From Protula sp. h YS-2021 (Eukaryota > Annelida > Polychaeta > Sabellida > Serpulidae), in NCBI GenBank assembly GCA_949752745.1, contig OX457027.1, forward strand, positions 88,991,720 through 89,055,719: a stretch of 64,000 bases of DNA. The letters run 5' to 3'. The notes below the pieces were generated by a model. It made no database searches. It saw nothing but the letters and a program-made list of their open reading frames with translations, and was not told the origin of the DNA. Below are positions 52,706 through 64,000 of this stretch, piece after piece. The stretch's first letter is position 1; every line of letters begins with the position of its first letter. The position numbers and the translations under genes are program-made.

Positions 52706-53502
52706 ATTTGAAAACTATATCCCTCCGTTCCACGGGGGATAATAAAACATCTAACTACAGTAAAATTGCCTAAGTTCAAACCGTCATTCTGACCAAATAA
52801 ACGTCTCGTCTTACAAAAGGACGACGTCTTGCACAACTTCAATATATTAGGAACAATATCCCAAAAACAAAAAAAGTTGCCGGTGTGAGATCAAATTTTC
52901 ACCCCCAGAGAATATTCACCCCCCCGGTGAAAATCAGATTATCGAATGCTCACCCCCCCCCCATCAAATTTTCACCCCCTCCCCTTGTAAATGTGTATGG
53001 AAAACGGGTTTTATATACTGTTATTCTTCAACTGGTTAATTGGTTGCATAAATGAAATTTCGTCAAACTCTTTATTATTTATTTCAGAAAGATTTCCACG
53101 AACTCTACAGTACACGCAAATCTACCATAAAAGTAATGATTTTAAATATGAATGCTCACAAAATTGGATAAATTGGTGGTTGCTGTGTGGTAATGTAAAT
53201 TAGGGTCTTTAGTGTAAAGAACTGCATGGATGAAAGGGTCTTTGGTATCCGAAAGATATTGCAATTGAATCAGTCAAAAGCCTTTTGGTAAAAAGAAAGG
53301 TATTGTAATCTTGCATATTTCATTGATTGCAATTTAAGAATGCCGATGAGTAATTTGGATGATGTGTGTTAATACTATTTGAGGATGTAAAGGTCTTTGG
53401 TGTAAAGAACTGCACATATGAAAGGGAATTTGGCATAAAAAGCAACTGCAATTAAAACACTTAAAAGGCTCTTTGATATAAAGAATGTGAAATATGTCAT
53501 AT

Positions 53503-54958
53503 ATCGATAGTAGAGGTGTGACGGTTCACCTCCGGCTCGGTTCGATTCGGTTCCGTTCGGTTCAACAAAAATTTTCGGTTCGGTTCGGTTTTTTTCGGTT
53601 CGGTTCAGCAAAACCAACCGGTAGTTTTCATGATTTTTTACTTTTTTTATTTAAATTGACTTTATTTAAATCACCCAAAAAGTCACAGAACATTTAAAAA
53701 CATACAGAACTGATTTTTCACTATTTATTAGTCTAATGCCACTGCAGTTCTCAGCAATATCACATCGAATAACTGAACATTTGCAAATAGCTTTTACGTT
53801 TCAACTATTTGTCGCATCTCTGTCGAAATATCTTTATATACGGGAGCTAGACGTCTACCAGTCATTTTTTTTTCAGATATAGTGAACCACAAATTTGCTG
53901 GGTTAATTGCTCTTTGACTTTAAAATCAACAATGATAGTGACTCATAACGGGAGTACTTCTACTGACAGGGCTTATTTTGTATAAGACAATAGTCTTGGC
54001 GCTGTTATTTATTAAGCAGTCTTGCTATCAGCAAGCAGCTCTTTGGAAATTAGTACGGGCACCACAATGGAGAAATACCGTTAACCCAGTGTGTACATAA
54101 GGCACAGAAGGTGTGGGGATGTGGGTGACTGCGTCGCATGAGCAGCTTAAGTCGTTAATAACCTAACAATGCATCTTCACTTTGTACACTCAAGGGGCTT
54201 GTTCTAGCATTTTATTGACAAATATTACTCTGGAACAAAAAAAGTCAAAATCGTGACTTTTTTTACTTTTTTATAGTGATTTAAATCGCGAATTAAATCA
54301 CTGATTTAAATCACTGATTTAAATCATACCAGCCCTGATATATATATGCGTGTTTATTTTTTTATTTATTTGTAATTGCCTGCACTTAATCCGATAATTC
54401 TTTTTACCTTAGAACAGATACAAAACCTAACATATAATGGTAATCAGAGTTCGAATTGGCGGGGTTTTTGTCCATTTTGTGGGCATTTTTTACGAAATGA
54501 CTCACTTTTTCGGAATCCACCGAGTTTTTCTGGACCCAACTGAGTCACACTTTCCTTTATTGACTCACTTTCCTGAGAACCCAGAGCGAACCCTGACGGT
54601 AATGTTTTATACTTATTACCTCAAAGTTTACTTACACAAGAATTTACATTGTTATTGACTGACAGACTCAAATGTAGCCATAATAAACGCCTGGAACTCC
54701 TCATAGGTTCCAAAAAAAAGTGTGTGAAATATATTTGTTGATTTGTACGATGTGATATATATATATTAAAACTAAAGTATACCAAAAGAACTAAAATAAC
54801 ATTACCAAATTAATGCATTATCTTGTTATAAATAGCAAAAAAAAAAAAAAAACCGAACCGAAATCGTGATTGGGCTTTTCGGTTTTCGGTTCGAACCGAC
54901 CGAAGTCTTTTCTCGGTTCTCGGTTTTCGGTACGAACCGTCACACCTCTAATCGATAG
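53503..54958. mobile_element. hAT-type element, 1.44 kb, with 8-bp target duplication
   Basis: ATCGATAG at 53,503-53,510 and 54,951-54,958 flanks an element (53,511-54,950) that starts TAGAGGTGTGACGGTTC and ends with its inverse. Subterminal 'ggttcggtt' repeats fill both ends (53,520-53,625 and 54,850-54,940). An 8-bp duplication and these termini are typical of hAT. No transposase is left inside. Confidence 0.92.
54445..54595. mobile_element. 151-bp hAT-like MITE nested in the hAT element
   Basis: Starts CAGAGTTCGAATTGGCGGG, ends ...CCAGAGCGAACCCTG, with 8-bp flanks ATGGTAAT and ACGGTAAT (7 of 8 match). Internal 'tgactcacttt' repeats. Confidence 0.75.
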
Positions 54959-55524
54959 TGCAGTTCAAAACGAATAAATTGTGAAAATGTATAGGGGGTG
55001 AAGAACTGATATCGAATCTTCACCGGGGTAGGGGTGAAAATTTGATAAGGGGGGTGAATATTCGATGGACAAAAATCTATCATATTTACACCCCCCGGTG
55101 AAAATTTAATATCAAATATTCACCGGGGGGTGAGGTATCGGTGGGGGTGAAAATTCGATGCTACACCGGCCAAATAGCTTACAGTGCGATCCACAAAACT
55201 TGGTACCGAGCACCTAACTGCAGTAAAATTGCCTAAGTTCAAACCGCCAATTTCGACCGAATAAACGCGGTGCGATCCACATAACTTGGTACCTAAAGCG
55301 TAACATACACACAGACAGACGGACAGAGTCACACAGACGGACGGACGCACAAGTCAAACACTAATGCCCCGCTGACATTTGTAAGGCATAAAAATTAGTT
55401 GGCAAGTTTGTCCAAGGACAAAGTCCCAACTTACGAAAAGCGATAAGACCAATTCAAGCGTGCAATTGGTTTTTCCTGAAAAAATTGGGCTTCAAAAGAC
55501 GAGATGACAAAGAGCGGATATTAA

Positions 55525-55715
55525 CTTGCTTTGATGCGGGGTTCGCATTTCGGAAAGTGCGCATGTCTATACAACTTGCGTCTATGTGTGGTTCATTTTT
55601 TCGGACCAGTGCGCATGTTATTTAACTTGCGTTGGTATGCGGTACTTATTTTGGACCAGTGCGCATGTTTATTTAACTTGCGTCGATGCGCGATTTGCAT
55701 TTCAAACCTGTAGGA
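55525..55715. repeat. 51-bp satellite, second locus, about four copies
   Basis: Same unit as 29,130-29,990 ('gcgcatgtttatttaactt', 'ttggaccagt'). Confidence 0.88.
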
Positions 55716-55719
55716 GGAG

Positions 55720-56425
55720 ATGCATTCTGGGGTTTTTTTCTTCAAGAATCCCCCCAAATTTCAAAAATTCTCTGATCCACTAAGACAGCACAAGCCGTCC
55801 ACACAACCCTCTAGGAATGTCGCACACCGAAAGCAAATGACATCGGATCAAAACTGTAGGAGATTCATTTTAATTTTTTTCAAAAATTCCGAAAAATTCA
55901 AAAATTTTCCAATTTTCTCAAAAAGGACAAGCCGAATGCATAACCCCCTAGAGACGGTTCATACCAAAAATAAATGACATCTTATAAAAACTGTAGGTGG
56001 AAATCCATTTTTTCTTCAGAAATCCCCCAAAATTTCCTGATCGACTCAAAAAGCACAAGCTGTATTCACAAACCCCTAAGCATGCCTCCAACCCAAAACT
56101 AATGATATCGGATCAAAACTGTAAAAGATGCATTTTTAGGTATTTTCTTCAAAAATTTCCTTAAAAATAAAAAAAATCCAAATCCACTCATAAAGCACAA
56201 GCCGTATGCTCCACTGACCTAGCGATGCCTCGTACCAGAAATAAACATTGGATCAAAAATGTAGGAGAAGATACATTTTGAAATTTTTTCTTCAAAAATT
56301 CCCCAAAAATTTTAAAAAACTCACCCGATCGACTCAAAAAGCACAAGTCATATGTACGACACCCCTAGAGATGCCTCACCAAAAATAAATGACATTGGAT
56401 CAAAATTGAAAGAGATGCACTTTGA
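55720..56425. repeat. About 125-bp satellite, five to six copies
   Basis: Units contain 'tttcttcaaaaattccccca', 'gatcgactcaaaaagcacaa', 'ccctagagatgcctcatacc' and 'aataaatgacatcggatca'. A single copy lies at 36,180-36,365. Confidence 0.9.
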
Positions 56426-56839
56426 AACAGAAGTTTACTAAATAAACAACTAATTAACGGACGCCGTCTGCAAACCGATATACTACAGCTTATGTATAAC
56501 GTAAGCTGGGCCAAAAAATGAAATCTGTCAAAAAAATTCCGTAAGTATTAAGGGCTAGGTTTAGTTTCAGTTATCTTAAGAATATTTTAAACACGTTCAT
56601 CTGCTTTCACGAAAATGTCTTCTATTCTCTGATATAATGATAAGCAAATTGCGAATTCGCACAGCTTTTGTTAGTTACGATTAAAAATGTAGAAATATAG
56701 ATAAAGGTCTTCTATGATTTTCTGTATATTTCACCTAGAGTGGCCAGCGCACACAAAACGCAAGAATACAATCTTATATCTCACTTTCAATCGACCCCTA
56801 TTAATTTCGTTTTTTGTAAACAAAAAACAAATGTCTCCC
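56426..56839. other. No gene; dispersed repeat sharing text with 8.46-8.69 kb
   Basis: The phrase 'ggacgccgtctgcaaacc' at 56,459 recurs at 36,379. The end (56,745-56,845) is the paralogue of 8,460-8,553. Confidence 0.5.
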
Positions 56840-57692
56840 CGACTATATGGAATGCCATTTTCACATTTATTACGGAATTATTGATATCAAGAATTAATTT
56901 TTGATCTCAATAAATCCATATTTTGATATCAAGAATTCATTTTTGCTATCTGTAATTGTATTTTTGATATCTCTAAATGTATTCTTGATCTCAAAAAATA
57001 ATTTTTGATATCAATAAATATTTAGAGATATCAAGAAATATTTATTGATATCAAAAATGATTTAATGATATCTAAAATTGATTTTTTAAGATCAAAAATT
57101 CAATTCTTGATAGCAAAAATGAAATATTTGAGAGCAAAATATTAATTTTGAGCTCACTAATTGATTTTCTATATATTGATATCAAGAATTTATTTCAGAT
57201 ATCATTATTTCAGACTGATACATTTTTAATTTGTATTTTGAAATCTGAAAACGATTTTTTGATCTCAAAAACTGATTCTTGATATCAAAATATCAGTCTA
57301 TTTTTTTAAATAAAAAAATCGGAAACGCACATCTGTAAATAAATAATGGCTGTCCTTGTATACAGAATCTTTAATTTTTTACTGTACAAAAAAGAAGCAA
57401 TTCTTGAGATCAAAAATTATGTTGTTATTATTGATCTCAATAATTGAAATTTTCATCTTCAAAATTTAATTGACGATTCGTTATATTTTAAGTGAATGTG
57501 TGTCTCTCGTAAGATTTTTTAGGTTTGTAAATTTGATTTTTTGATCTCAAAAATAAATTTTTGCCATCTAAAATTCAATTATTGATAGCAAAATATAAAT
57601 TAATGAGATCTAAATTTATTTATTGATATCTCTAAATATATTTTCATATGAAAAATAAGCATTAAATGTTAAAATGGCATTCCATACGACTA
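56840..57692. mobile_element. 841-bp non-autonomous element with 6-bp target duplication CGACTA
   Basis: CGACTA at 56,840-56,845 and 57,687-57,692 flanks 56,846-57,686. Terminal inverted repeats of about 22 bp begin TATGGAATGCCATTTT. The interior is a dense field of 'ttgatatcaa', 'ttgatctcaa' and 'tttttgatatc' words, many palindromic. No coding region. The empty site is visible in the paralogous copy at about 8,548-8,553. Confidence 0.85.
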
Positions 57693-58555
57693 AGCCAATC
57701 ATTCGACCACTCGTTTTTTTTCTTCTTTTGACTGAAATAAGAAATTCATTTCTGTAAACATAATCATAATTCACTGCCAAAAATAAAAAAAAACCTAGCG
57801 CGGCCAGTGCTCACCAACTGCAGTGTAGCGAACATGTCAAACACTTTTATTAGCCAGCCGTTGCCTTTTTGTTTTTGTAAACAAACAAAATATGCTTTCC
57901 CCAAAAGCGCTTTCACGAAGTTTTATTTGAATCAATTTCTACCGTTTTCAAAACGTAAGATCTTTTATAAAATATATCCCAATTAAACCATATCATCTGC
58001 GCAGAAGTCGGACTGAATATCATTTTTCTTCCATTTTTAAGGGGGTTGGAGGGGGGGGGGGAAGGGGCTACATGACTTGATTGTTGGTATTTAAATCCTC
58101 TTTTTCCATAAAAATCAAGGTACAGGTGTTTTGGTTCTGGTGCGAAAATGATGAGCTGCTTGTCATAACACAACATATCAGATGAGCCACTAAGTCGAAA
58201 ATAGTTGTAAACAACGCTAACCGTTACATAATCATTCCCATACATGAAACAGCTTGGCAACCAAATGAAAACAAGTTTGTGGCGAAAAAAAATCAATAGC
58301 TAGACCTGCTGAGGCCTGTAAATGCGACCGCACTATTCCGTGGTTAGTGGTATTTATTTCTGAATTGTGGATAAGCCCATAAGGGGATTCTTATACCCCC
58401 TTATATCCCCACCGACACGCCCATGACTAAATCGTAAGTGGGGCGAGTGGATCGGAGGAGGGGGGGGGGGGGAGATTCCTCAAGACCATCACTGATTCAA
58501 ATGCATCATATATCTTGGCATATAGCAGATAAAGACCACATAATGCACCGCAACT
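57693..58555. other. No gene; dispersed repeat shared with 9.6 kb
   Basis: Text at 58,130-58,330 ('gatgagctgcttgtcataac', 'tagacctgctgaggcctgta') is paralogous to 9,610-9,770. G-rich runs at 58,051 and 58,460. Confidence 0.5.
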
Positions 58556-59791
58556 GACATAGTGGGTATCCGGACATAACGGCGACTGCCAAAACGGCGA
58601 CGGCCATAACGGAGAAGACCAAAACGGCGACGGCCAAAACGGCGATGGCCAAAACGGCGACAAGTGCAACCCCGGACAAAACGGCAACGGAGTTTTTTAA
58701 GTTTATGCTTTAAAACGCTTATTTAAAAAAAAACAAAAAGTAACAACGTTGCTAACACAGTTTATTTAACCATCAGAGATAAATAAATTTGAACACAGTG
58801 CAGTATTTCTCCCAACGCGCCATTCCTGCCCTCCCTAACCACCTCCTTCCTGTCACCGGCCACTGTCTCAATAATCTGCTCATGGAATGATTTACTCACT
58901 TTTTCTCAGGTAGAACTGAAAATTATTTTCTCATGTAAAATAAAATTTAATCTTCTCTTTCATTGGTGTGGATTTGTATATAATAACAGCATAACCTTAT
59001 AAATCTAGGAGTTTGAGGTTTCGTAAGAAAAAGTAATTTCAAAGAAGTGCTCAATCGCCTCAAAGAGATGTGATAATCCTCTCTGTCAACGAGTGTCATA
59101 AGGTTGAGTTCCACGTGCCCCGTTAATCTTCGTAATCTGGCGTTATACAAGGCGTTATACAAACAAATCCAGACCTGGTGGAAGCTTTAGTGTCATCTCA
59201 GGTACGTGTTTTATGTGAAGTTTTGAGAGGATATGAGATTACTACCATCCCGGTACATTTGGACAGTACTTTTACTTGTAGTGTTATAACTGTTTAAATG
59301 TTGCTTTTGTCGGAACATTTGTGATTGCTAATGTTTTACTGATAAGTGGTGCGAAAAACAATAAATTATGAAGTTGGTCAAATGTCCGTTTTTTTTTTCA
59401 TTAAGAGGTTGGTCAAATTGCGGTTGGTCAAATTTCAGTTGGTCAAATGCCCTACACCCCACACACACACACGATGGATTATCGTATAATTGCAATTAGG
59501 AATATATGGGAAAATAAGTGTTAAATTAGCCATTTTATTTTGCCCTTAAAATTTAAGTATTGGTTAAAATTATACTTATCTTCAAGTGGAAATGAATTGA
59601 TTTATCTGGCAACACTATTCTTTGTATTTTGATTTTCAACATTAAATTATTAATCTTCGTCGCCGTTTTGTCCCGGGTTGCACTTGTCGCCGTTTTGGCC
59701 ATCGTCGCTTTGGCCGTCGCCGTTTTGGTCCTCTCCGTTTTGGCCGTCGCCGTTTTGGCCGTTGCCGTTTTGTCCGGGATTAGACATAGTG
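58556..59791. mobile_element. 1.2-kb element with AACGGCGAC-rich ends and 9-bp target duplication
   Basis: GACATAGTG at 58,556-58,564 and 59,783-59,791 flanks 58,565-59,782. The ends are about 125-bp inverted repeats built from 'ccaaaacggcgacgg' units in the same order on both sides, ending 'acaagtgcaaccc.ggacaa'. The open frames of Pro-Phe-Trp-Pro type through them are repeat artefacts. A 9-bp duplication fits the Mutator/MULE group. A small open frame inside (58,947-59,162, minus) might be a transposase scrap but has no clear motif. Confidence 0.82.
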
Positions 59792-60250
59792 ACATGTTAC
59801 GCAATAGCTACAGGTGAGCAGGGCACAAAAAGGTCACCTACACACGATGTACGAAGTAGCCGTCCGTTGCCATTGTTTTCAAGTATGTCTAAAGAATGCA
59901 AGTACATTCGAGACTCTTCAGGAAATCCATAGCGCAGTTAAATAGCTATGCTTGGTTAAAAAAATAGCAAAAAAAAAAAAAAAAAAAAAAAAAAACAGGG
60001 AAGGTTCGGGGTGAAATGAGTGACTGCAAAATGTATATGTAATATTTTTTGTGCAATGACGTGAAGCACCTTTCTTAACTTTCCATACAAGTTTACCCCC
60101 AGGAACAAGATTGTCCATGAACAATGCCCAAGCTCATGAATGCTGATTTCAAGATATTTCAAGACAGAAAGGGTGGCGTTAGTCAAGATGTTAATGGAAA
60201 ATGGTTTATTGCCAATATATCCGCCAATTTTTGACGAATCGCCAAAAAAG
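59792..60250. other. No gene; dispersed repeat and poly-A
   Basis: Text near 59,885-59,960 is paralogous to 9,955-10,020. Poly-A at 59,969-59,995. Confidence 0.5.
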
Positions 60251-62660
60251 TACAGCCGGACCTCGTTAATTCGACATCGGGCGGACCTCCGAATTTATGT
60301 CGAGATAGCGGGGTGTCGAGATAAGCGAGTTTTTGAAATAAAACGACAAATATTTTAAAAGTATTGATTTTTTTCTTTTTGTTTTCATAGGCTTCATAGG
60401 CTGTCCTTGTTCTTTATTCACATCGAAATAGTGTTGTGAGGGAGACCTATTTCCGTCGTAATTTTAGCTTGTGTTACTCTTCTTTCAATGTTTTCTAATG
60501 CTCGGTATCTCACATCCAAGGACATGTGCGAAAGGTAACTTTTTTTAAAAAATTTTTCGTCGAATCCATCTTTGTTTTACAAACTCAAATTTGAAACAAC
60601 GTTTAGTCGACTCATAATTAGCAAACACTGGTTAGCGTTTTTTTTTTAATTTTTCGTCGAATCCATCTTTGTTTTACAAACTCAAATTTGAAACAACGTT
60701 TAGCCCACTCATAATTAGCAAACACTGGTTAGCGTTTTTTTTTAATTTTTAGTCGTATCCATCTTTGTTTTACAAACTCAAATTTGAAACAACGTTTAGC
60801 CCACTCATAATTAGCAAACACTGGTTAGCGTGAATAAAAGGGCTTATCTGCTATACAGAGGCATGTACTGGGCTACTTAATTGTTTACACAAGGAGGGTG
60901 TGTTTACAGTCATTTAGGGAGTTCATACTGCACTACAGCCTATGCAGATAAAGTCTGCTATAGGATATGGAGAGATGAAGAATTAGCAAACGCTGGCTAG
61001 GGTGAACAAAAGGGCCTATCTGCTGGCATGCACTGGGCTACTTGTTTACACACGGAGGGGTGTGTCGTTTACTGTGTGTACATACAGCTGACTGTAACAA
61101 GTAAAATTTGGATACTACACAAATGCATTTTTATGATATCCTATACGAAATTCGTGTATCAGTACGCTATTTTATACGAAAAGTTCTATATGAGGGCATT
61201 ATAGCTAGGTTAATTTATGTCGAGACAACAAATGTCGACATATCCGAGCTTTTTATCATACAAATAGACGAGACTGAAAAAAACGAATTAACCGAAATGT
61301 CGAGATATCCGATGTCGACACAAGTGGGTCCGACTGTAATAGTCACGTGGTTCGGCCATTTTTTTTCGAATCGCCAAACATAAAAATATAAGAGCTAAAT
61401 GAATATATACCACTACCTACCATAAAAATTTTAGGACGTTTCCATTTAAATCGTAGGACGAGATACGTTTTCATGAATATTGTTTTTGGCCAATATTTCC
61501 ATTAATTTTATTCATATCACGAAAGAAAAAAAACGTAATAGCCAGGTGGGTATCAAAGCTTGCCACCTTTTGTCAGAATTTCAAGAGAATAAGGCCAAAT
61601 ACCTAAAGCAAGTCAATAATGGTTTTGGCGAATCAACAAAAAAAAGTTACAGCCAGATGGGCACTAATTTCCGCTTCCAAAATTCAAAATTTCAAGAAGG
61701 TAACATTATATTCCTAGCGTTAGTAACAACGTTAGTAAGAACTGGTTTTTCCGATAATAATTCCGCCATTTTTTCCTAATTACGCAAAACCGCCATAACC
61801 ACGTAAGTACCAATGACCACTATCTGTAATCACAATTTCAAGACAGTAAGGCCAGATCTGTGGTGTGAGTTAAGATTTTACTGATTTTCTTTTTCGCTTT
61901 TCGCCAATATTTTCGCCAATTCTTGACCAATCTCCAAAAATTTAATGTACAGGTACCCAATAAATCCTGCTACATGTACGTAAATTTCAAGACAATAAGG
62001 CTATTATTTTGGAGTTGGCTGAGACCTTACGAAAAAAAAAAACGTTCTATCGCCAATATTTCGACCAATTTTGGCGAACAGCAAAAAAAAAAAATAAATA
62101 AATAATAATAATAATAATAATAATAGCCAGGTGGACGCTTGTGTGCACGTTTTCATTGAAATTACAGGAGGATATACGTTTAAATTACGTTTTGACCAAT
62201 ACTTCCGACAATTTTTAGCGAATTACCAAAAAAAGTAATAGCCAGGTAGGTAATAATATGTGCCACTACTACATAAAATCACAAGGCAATTTTTTTCGAA
62301 TTATGAATAACTGTCACAGCAAGGTAAGTACCAATGATGGCTATTTTTATCTAAAATTAGAAGAGAGCAATAGCCAATTAGGTAGTAGTGTCTGCTACTT
62401 TTACTTAAAATTACAATGCAATAATCTTATTTTCGCCGATTTTTTTTTTGCCAATCACCAAAAAAGTAATAGACAGTAAGATGATATTGCCTGCTATTTT
62501 TCCTTAAAATTTCAAAACAGTAAGACTATTTTCCTGGAGTTAATATTTTACTTCTTTTATTTTTTATAGTTCTTATAGTTTTTTATAATATTTTTTTTTC
62601 AGTTTTTCGCCAAAATTTTCACCAATTTTTTGCCAATCAAAACATATTGCAACAGTCGGC
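60110..62660. repeat. Degenerate satellite 'cgccaaaaaagtaatagccagg' around the pogo-like element
   Basis: Units of about 110-165 bp contain 'gccaattttt..cgaat..ccaaaaaa', 'gtaatagccaggt.ggta' and 'atttcaagacaataaggc'. At least eight units before and after the pogo-like insertion; the family resumes at 63,720-64,000. Confidence 0.8.
60251..61338. mobile_element. pogo/Tigger-like element, 1,084 bp, TA target
   Basis: TA at 60,251-60,252 and 61,337-61,338 flanks an element (60,253-61,336) beginning CAGCCGGACCTCGTTAATTC and ending with inverse CAGTCGGACC. Subterminal 'gtcgagata' and 'atgtcgaca' words occur at both ends. These termini are typical of pogo/Tigger Tc1-mariner elements. Inside there is no transposase; a unit of about 103 bp ('cgtcgaatccatctttgttt', 'gcaaacactggttagcg') is present three times (60,545-60,832). 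The empty-site phrase 'aaaaaagtaatagccagg' occurs in the surrounding satellite (for example 62,228-62,245). Confidence 0.85.
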
Positions 62661-63235
62661 TAGATAGGCAGTGTCTGTTACTGTTACTTAAAACAAGACA
62701 CTTGTAGATTGTACATCCCCCGCCGCGCTCATCTACACTATATATATTTTCTTCCCTTAAGGTATAGTAAACAATGAATGGTTCCAAAGATATATAGCCT
62801 GGATAAAGACAGTTCCAACAAGTATTTTCTTCGTTTGCATGATTACGCCTTGCTTTGTTCGCAACAAACTTGTTACTTTGAGTAAGAAGGGTATTTTAAC
62901 AGAAATGGAAATTAATAATACGAAGTGTTCCCTACCATGGCAAAGTCACAGCTTGTAGGCTAGTTTATATCCACATGTAAAGGTACTGACGGTCTGTATA
63001 ACATACAGGGAAGATAGCAATATCGACCACAGGACGTGAACTGAACATTAAATCAAGACAGCCGCCGTGCCCTTGAGTCGGACCAAAGTCTGGCTGCTTT
63101 AGATTTAAACTGACATCATTTGAGACAGTTTTTCCCGTTGCACTGTATCTAGGTTGAAGTCACCACAACTGACAGAAGGGAATGTAATGAGTGATAATGA
63201 ATTCAGGAGCTCTCGAACATTATCCCAGAATAGAG
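62661..63235. other. No gene recognised
   Basis: AT-rich stretch, probably intron of the G-alpha-s gene or flanking DNA. Nothing seen. Confidence 0.35.
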
Positions 63236-63239
63236 ATGT

Positions 63240-63675
63240 ATAACCTGACGTTGCACAACTACATTTTATATACTTTCCAGCTGTAGAGTTTTATTTGTCT
63301 ACGGTGAATAGGAACAAAGATAAGCCTTGACAAATTTGTCTGAAAAACAACAAAGTCCAAATTGTGAAAAATCGCCAAAATTACATTTTTTTAAAGGAAT
63401 CGAAAAATAACCCGACGTTGCACACCTACACGTTATATACTTTCTACCTGTCGGGTTTTATTTGTCTACGACGAATAGTAACAAAGATACAACCTGGACA
63501 AATTTGTTCTGAAAAACGACAAAGTCCAAATTTTCAAAAAATCGCCAAAATTACACGTTTTGAAAACATCGACAAATAACCTGACATTGCAAAACTACAC
63601 GTTATATACTTTCAACCTGTAAGGTTTCATTGGTCTACGGTGAGTAGTAACAAAGATACAGCCTGGACAAAGAGG
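63240..63675. repeat. About 167-bp tandem repeat, two and a half copies
   Basis: Units contain 'gacgttgcacaactacat', 'ttttatttgtctacggtgaa', 'acaaagata.agcctggacaa' and 'aaatcgccaaaattaca'. Confidence 0.9.
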
Positions 63676-63719
63676 ATTGCGGACGGGCGTTTCTATATCC
63701 CCCGCCCCAGGCTATGGCG

Positions 63720-64000
63720 GCGGGAGATAATTACAATGCAATGGTCTTATTTTCCTGAAATTTGTTAAGATTTTTTTTACTGAAATTTTTTGGCTTTTCG
63801 CCAAAATTTTCGCCGATTTCGCCGCCACTAAGTAATAGTCAGTAAAGTGATATTGCCTGCTACCTTTCTTCAAAATTTCGAGACACTAAGACTATTTTCC
63901 CGAAGCTCGTTATGATTTTACTAATTTTTTATTTATTTTCATCTTTTTTCGCCAAAATTTTCGCCAATCCCCAAAAATTGTAATAACAGGAAGGTATGAA
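63720..64000. repeat. 'cgccaaaattttcgccaa' satellite, resumed
   Basis: Two further units of the 60.1-62.7 kb family; the array runs out of the window. Confidence 0.75.

Larger units (their letters stand above)
52882..55167. mobile_element. Non-autonomous DNA element with GGTGT ends, containing a nested hAT
   Basis: Left end GGTGTGAGATCAAATTTTCA; right end, inverse, GGTGTAGCATCGAATTTTCA. Both ends carry arrays of 'attcacccccc' and 'aattttcacccc' phrases (52,890-52,985 and 55,015-55,160). Its host is the dispersed repeat of 51.6-51.8 kb ('cacaaaactt'), seen on both sides. I could not fix the target duplication (perhaps GCC). Confidence 0.65.

Noticed and set aside
53494..53697. Repetitive frames at the hAT ends
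   Set aside because: They translate 'ggttcggtt' subterminal repeats.
53940..54340. A further nested hAT suggested by 'cagccctg' at about 54,329
   Set aside because: The inverse end 'cagggct' at about 53,968 has no matching 8-bp duplication, so borders cannot be defined.
58427..58687. Pro-Phe-Trp-Pro repeat protein (also 59,678-59,932)
   Set aside because: Generated by the AACGGCGAC minisatellite in the inverted ends of a DNA element.

Overview
The window is animal nuclear DNA that is mostly transposable elements and satellites. The one host coding exon I recognise is the last exon of the stimulatory G-protein alpha subunit (G-alpha-s) on the minus strand at 50,274-50,420, which fixes the host as a metazoan. 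The repeat load (Polintons, FLYWCH/MULE, hAT, pogo-like elements, LINEs with a C-terminal RNase H, tandem repeats ending in gacagacgg-type tails) would suit a marine invertebrate, perhaps a mollusc, but I cannot name the species.

Main element: a complete, recently inactivated Polinton/Maverick (adintovirus-like) at 11,195-25,679, with about 205-bp terminal inverted repeats and a perfect 6-bp target duplication (AGGACA). Its plus strand carries a protein-primed family-B DNA polymerase with N-terminal zinc fingers, followed by a PC4-like ssDNA-binding protein and three small proteins of similar build. Its minus strand, convergent with the first, is a packed row: two unknown proteins with a Cys-rich region, a small Cys-rich protein, a DDE integrase with C-terminal chromodomain, the FtsK/HerA packaging ATPase, two conserved Polinton proteins, a myristoylation-type protein, penton, pX-like core peptide, double-jelly-roll major capsid protein and adenain-like protease. 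Most neighbouring minus-strand genes overlap (ATGA or TAATG junctions, or tens of bases). Nearly every long gene has one to several frameshifts or stops, so this copy is a pseudovirus; no repaired sequences are given.

Second and most novel element: 37,263-43,391, also bounded by AGT(A/G)G(G/T)GG-type ends and a perfect 6-bp duplication (CATCGA). I read it as a 6.1-kb mini-Polinton made of two inverted repeats of about 2 kb around a 2-kb core. The core holds only a zinc-finger/acidic protein gene and a PC4-like gene related to those of the large element. The long repeats contain tRNA-like units with an intron-like insert and varying anticodons, CRE palindromes, and an array of TTGAACA/TGTTCAA palindromes. 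In both elements the inner inverted repeats end just inside the first CxxC of a zinc-finger reading frame, so promoter, start codon and first Cys pair are copied at the opposite end.

Other layout: MULE/FLYWCH relic (1.4-2.6 kb); dispersed repeats (3-11 kb); 51-bp and about 135-bp satellites (27.6-30.9 kb) interrupted by a 5'-truncated LINE (30,881-35,628, 9-bp duplication); a second LINE RT fragment (35.75-36.1 kb); tandem repeats and E-boxes (47-49 kb); the G-alpha-s terminal exon (50.3 kb) with an upstream intron probably running through the rest of the window; and within that stretch a nest of DNA transposons: 52,882-55,167 containing a hAT (53,511-54,950) that contains a 151-bp hAT MITE, an 841-bp element with 6-bp duplication (56,846-57,686), a 1.2-kb element with 9-bp duplication (58,565-59,782) and a pogo/Tigger-like element (60,253-61,336).
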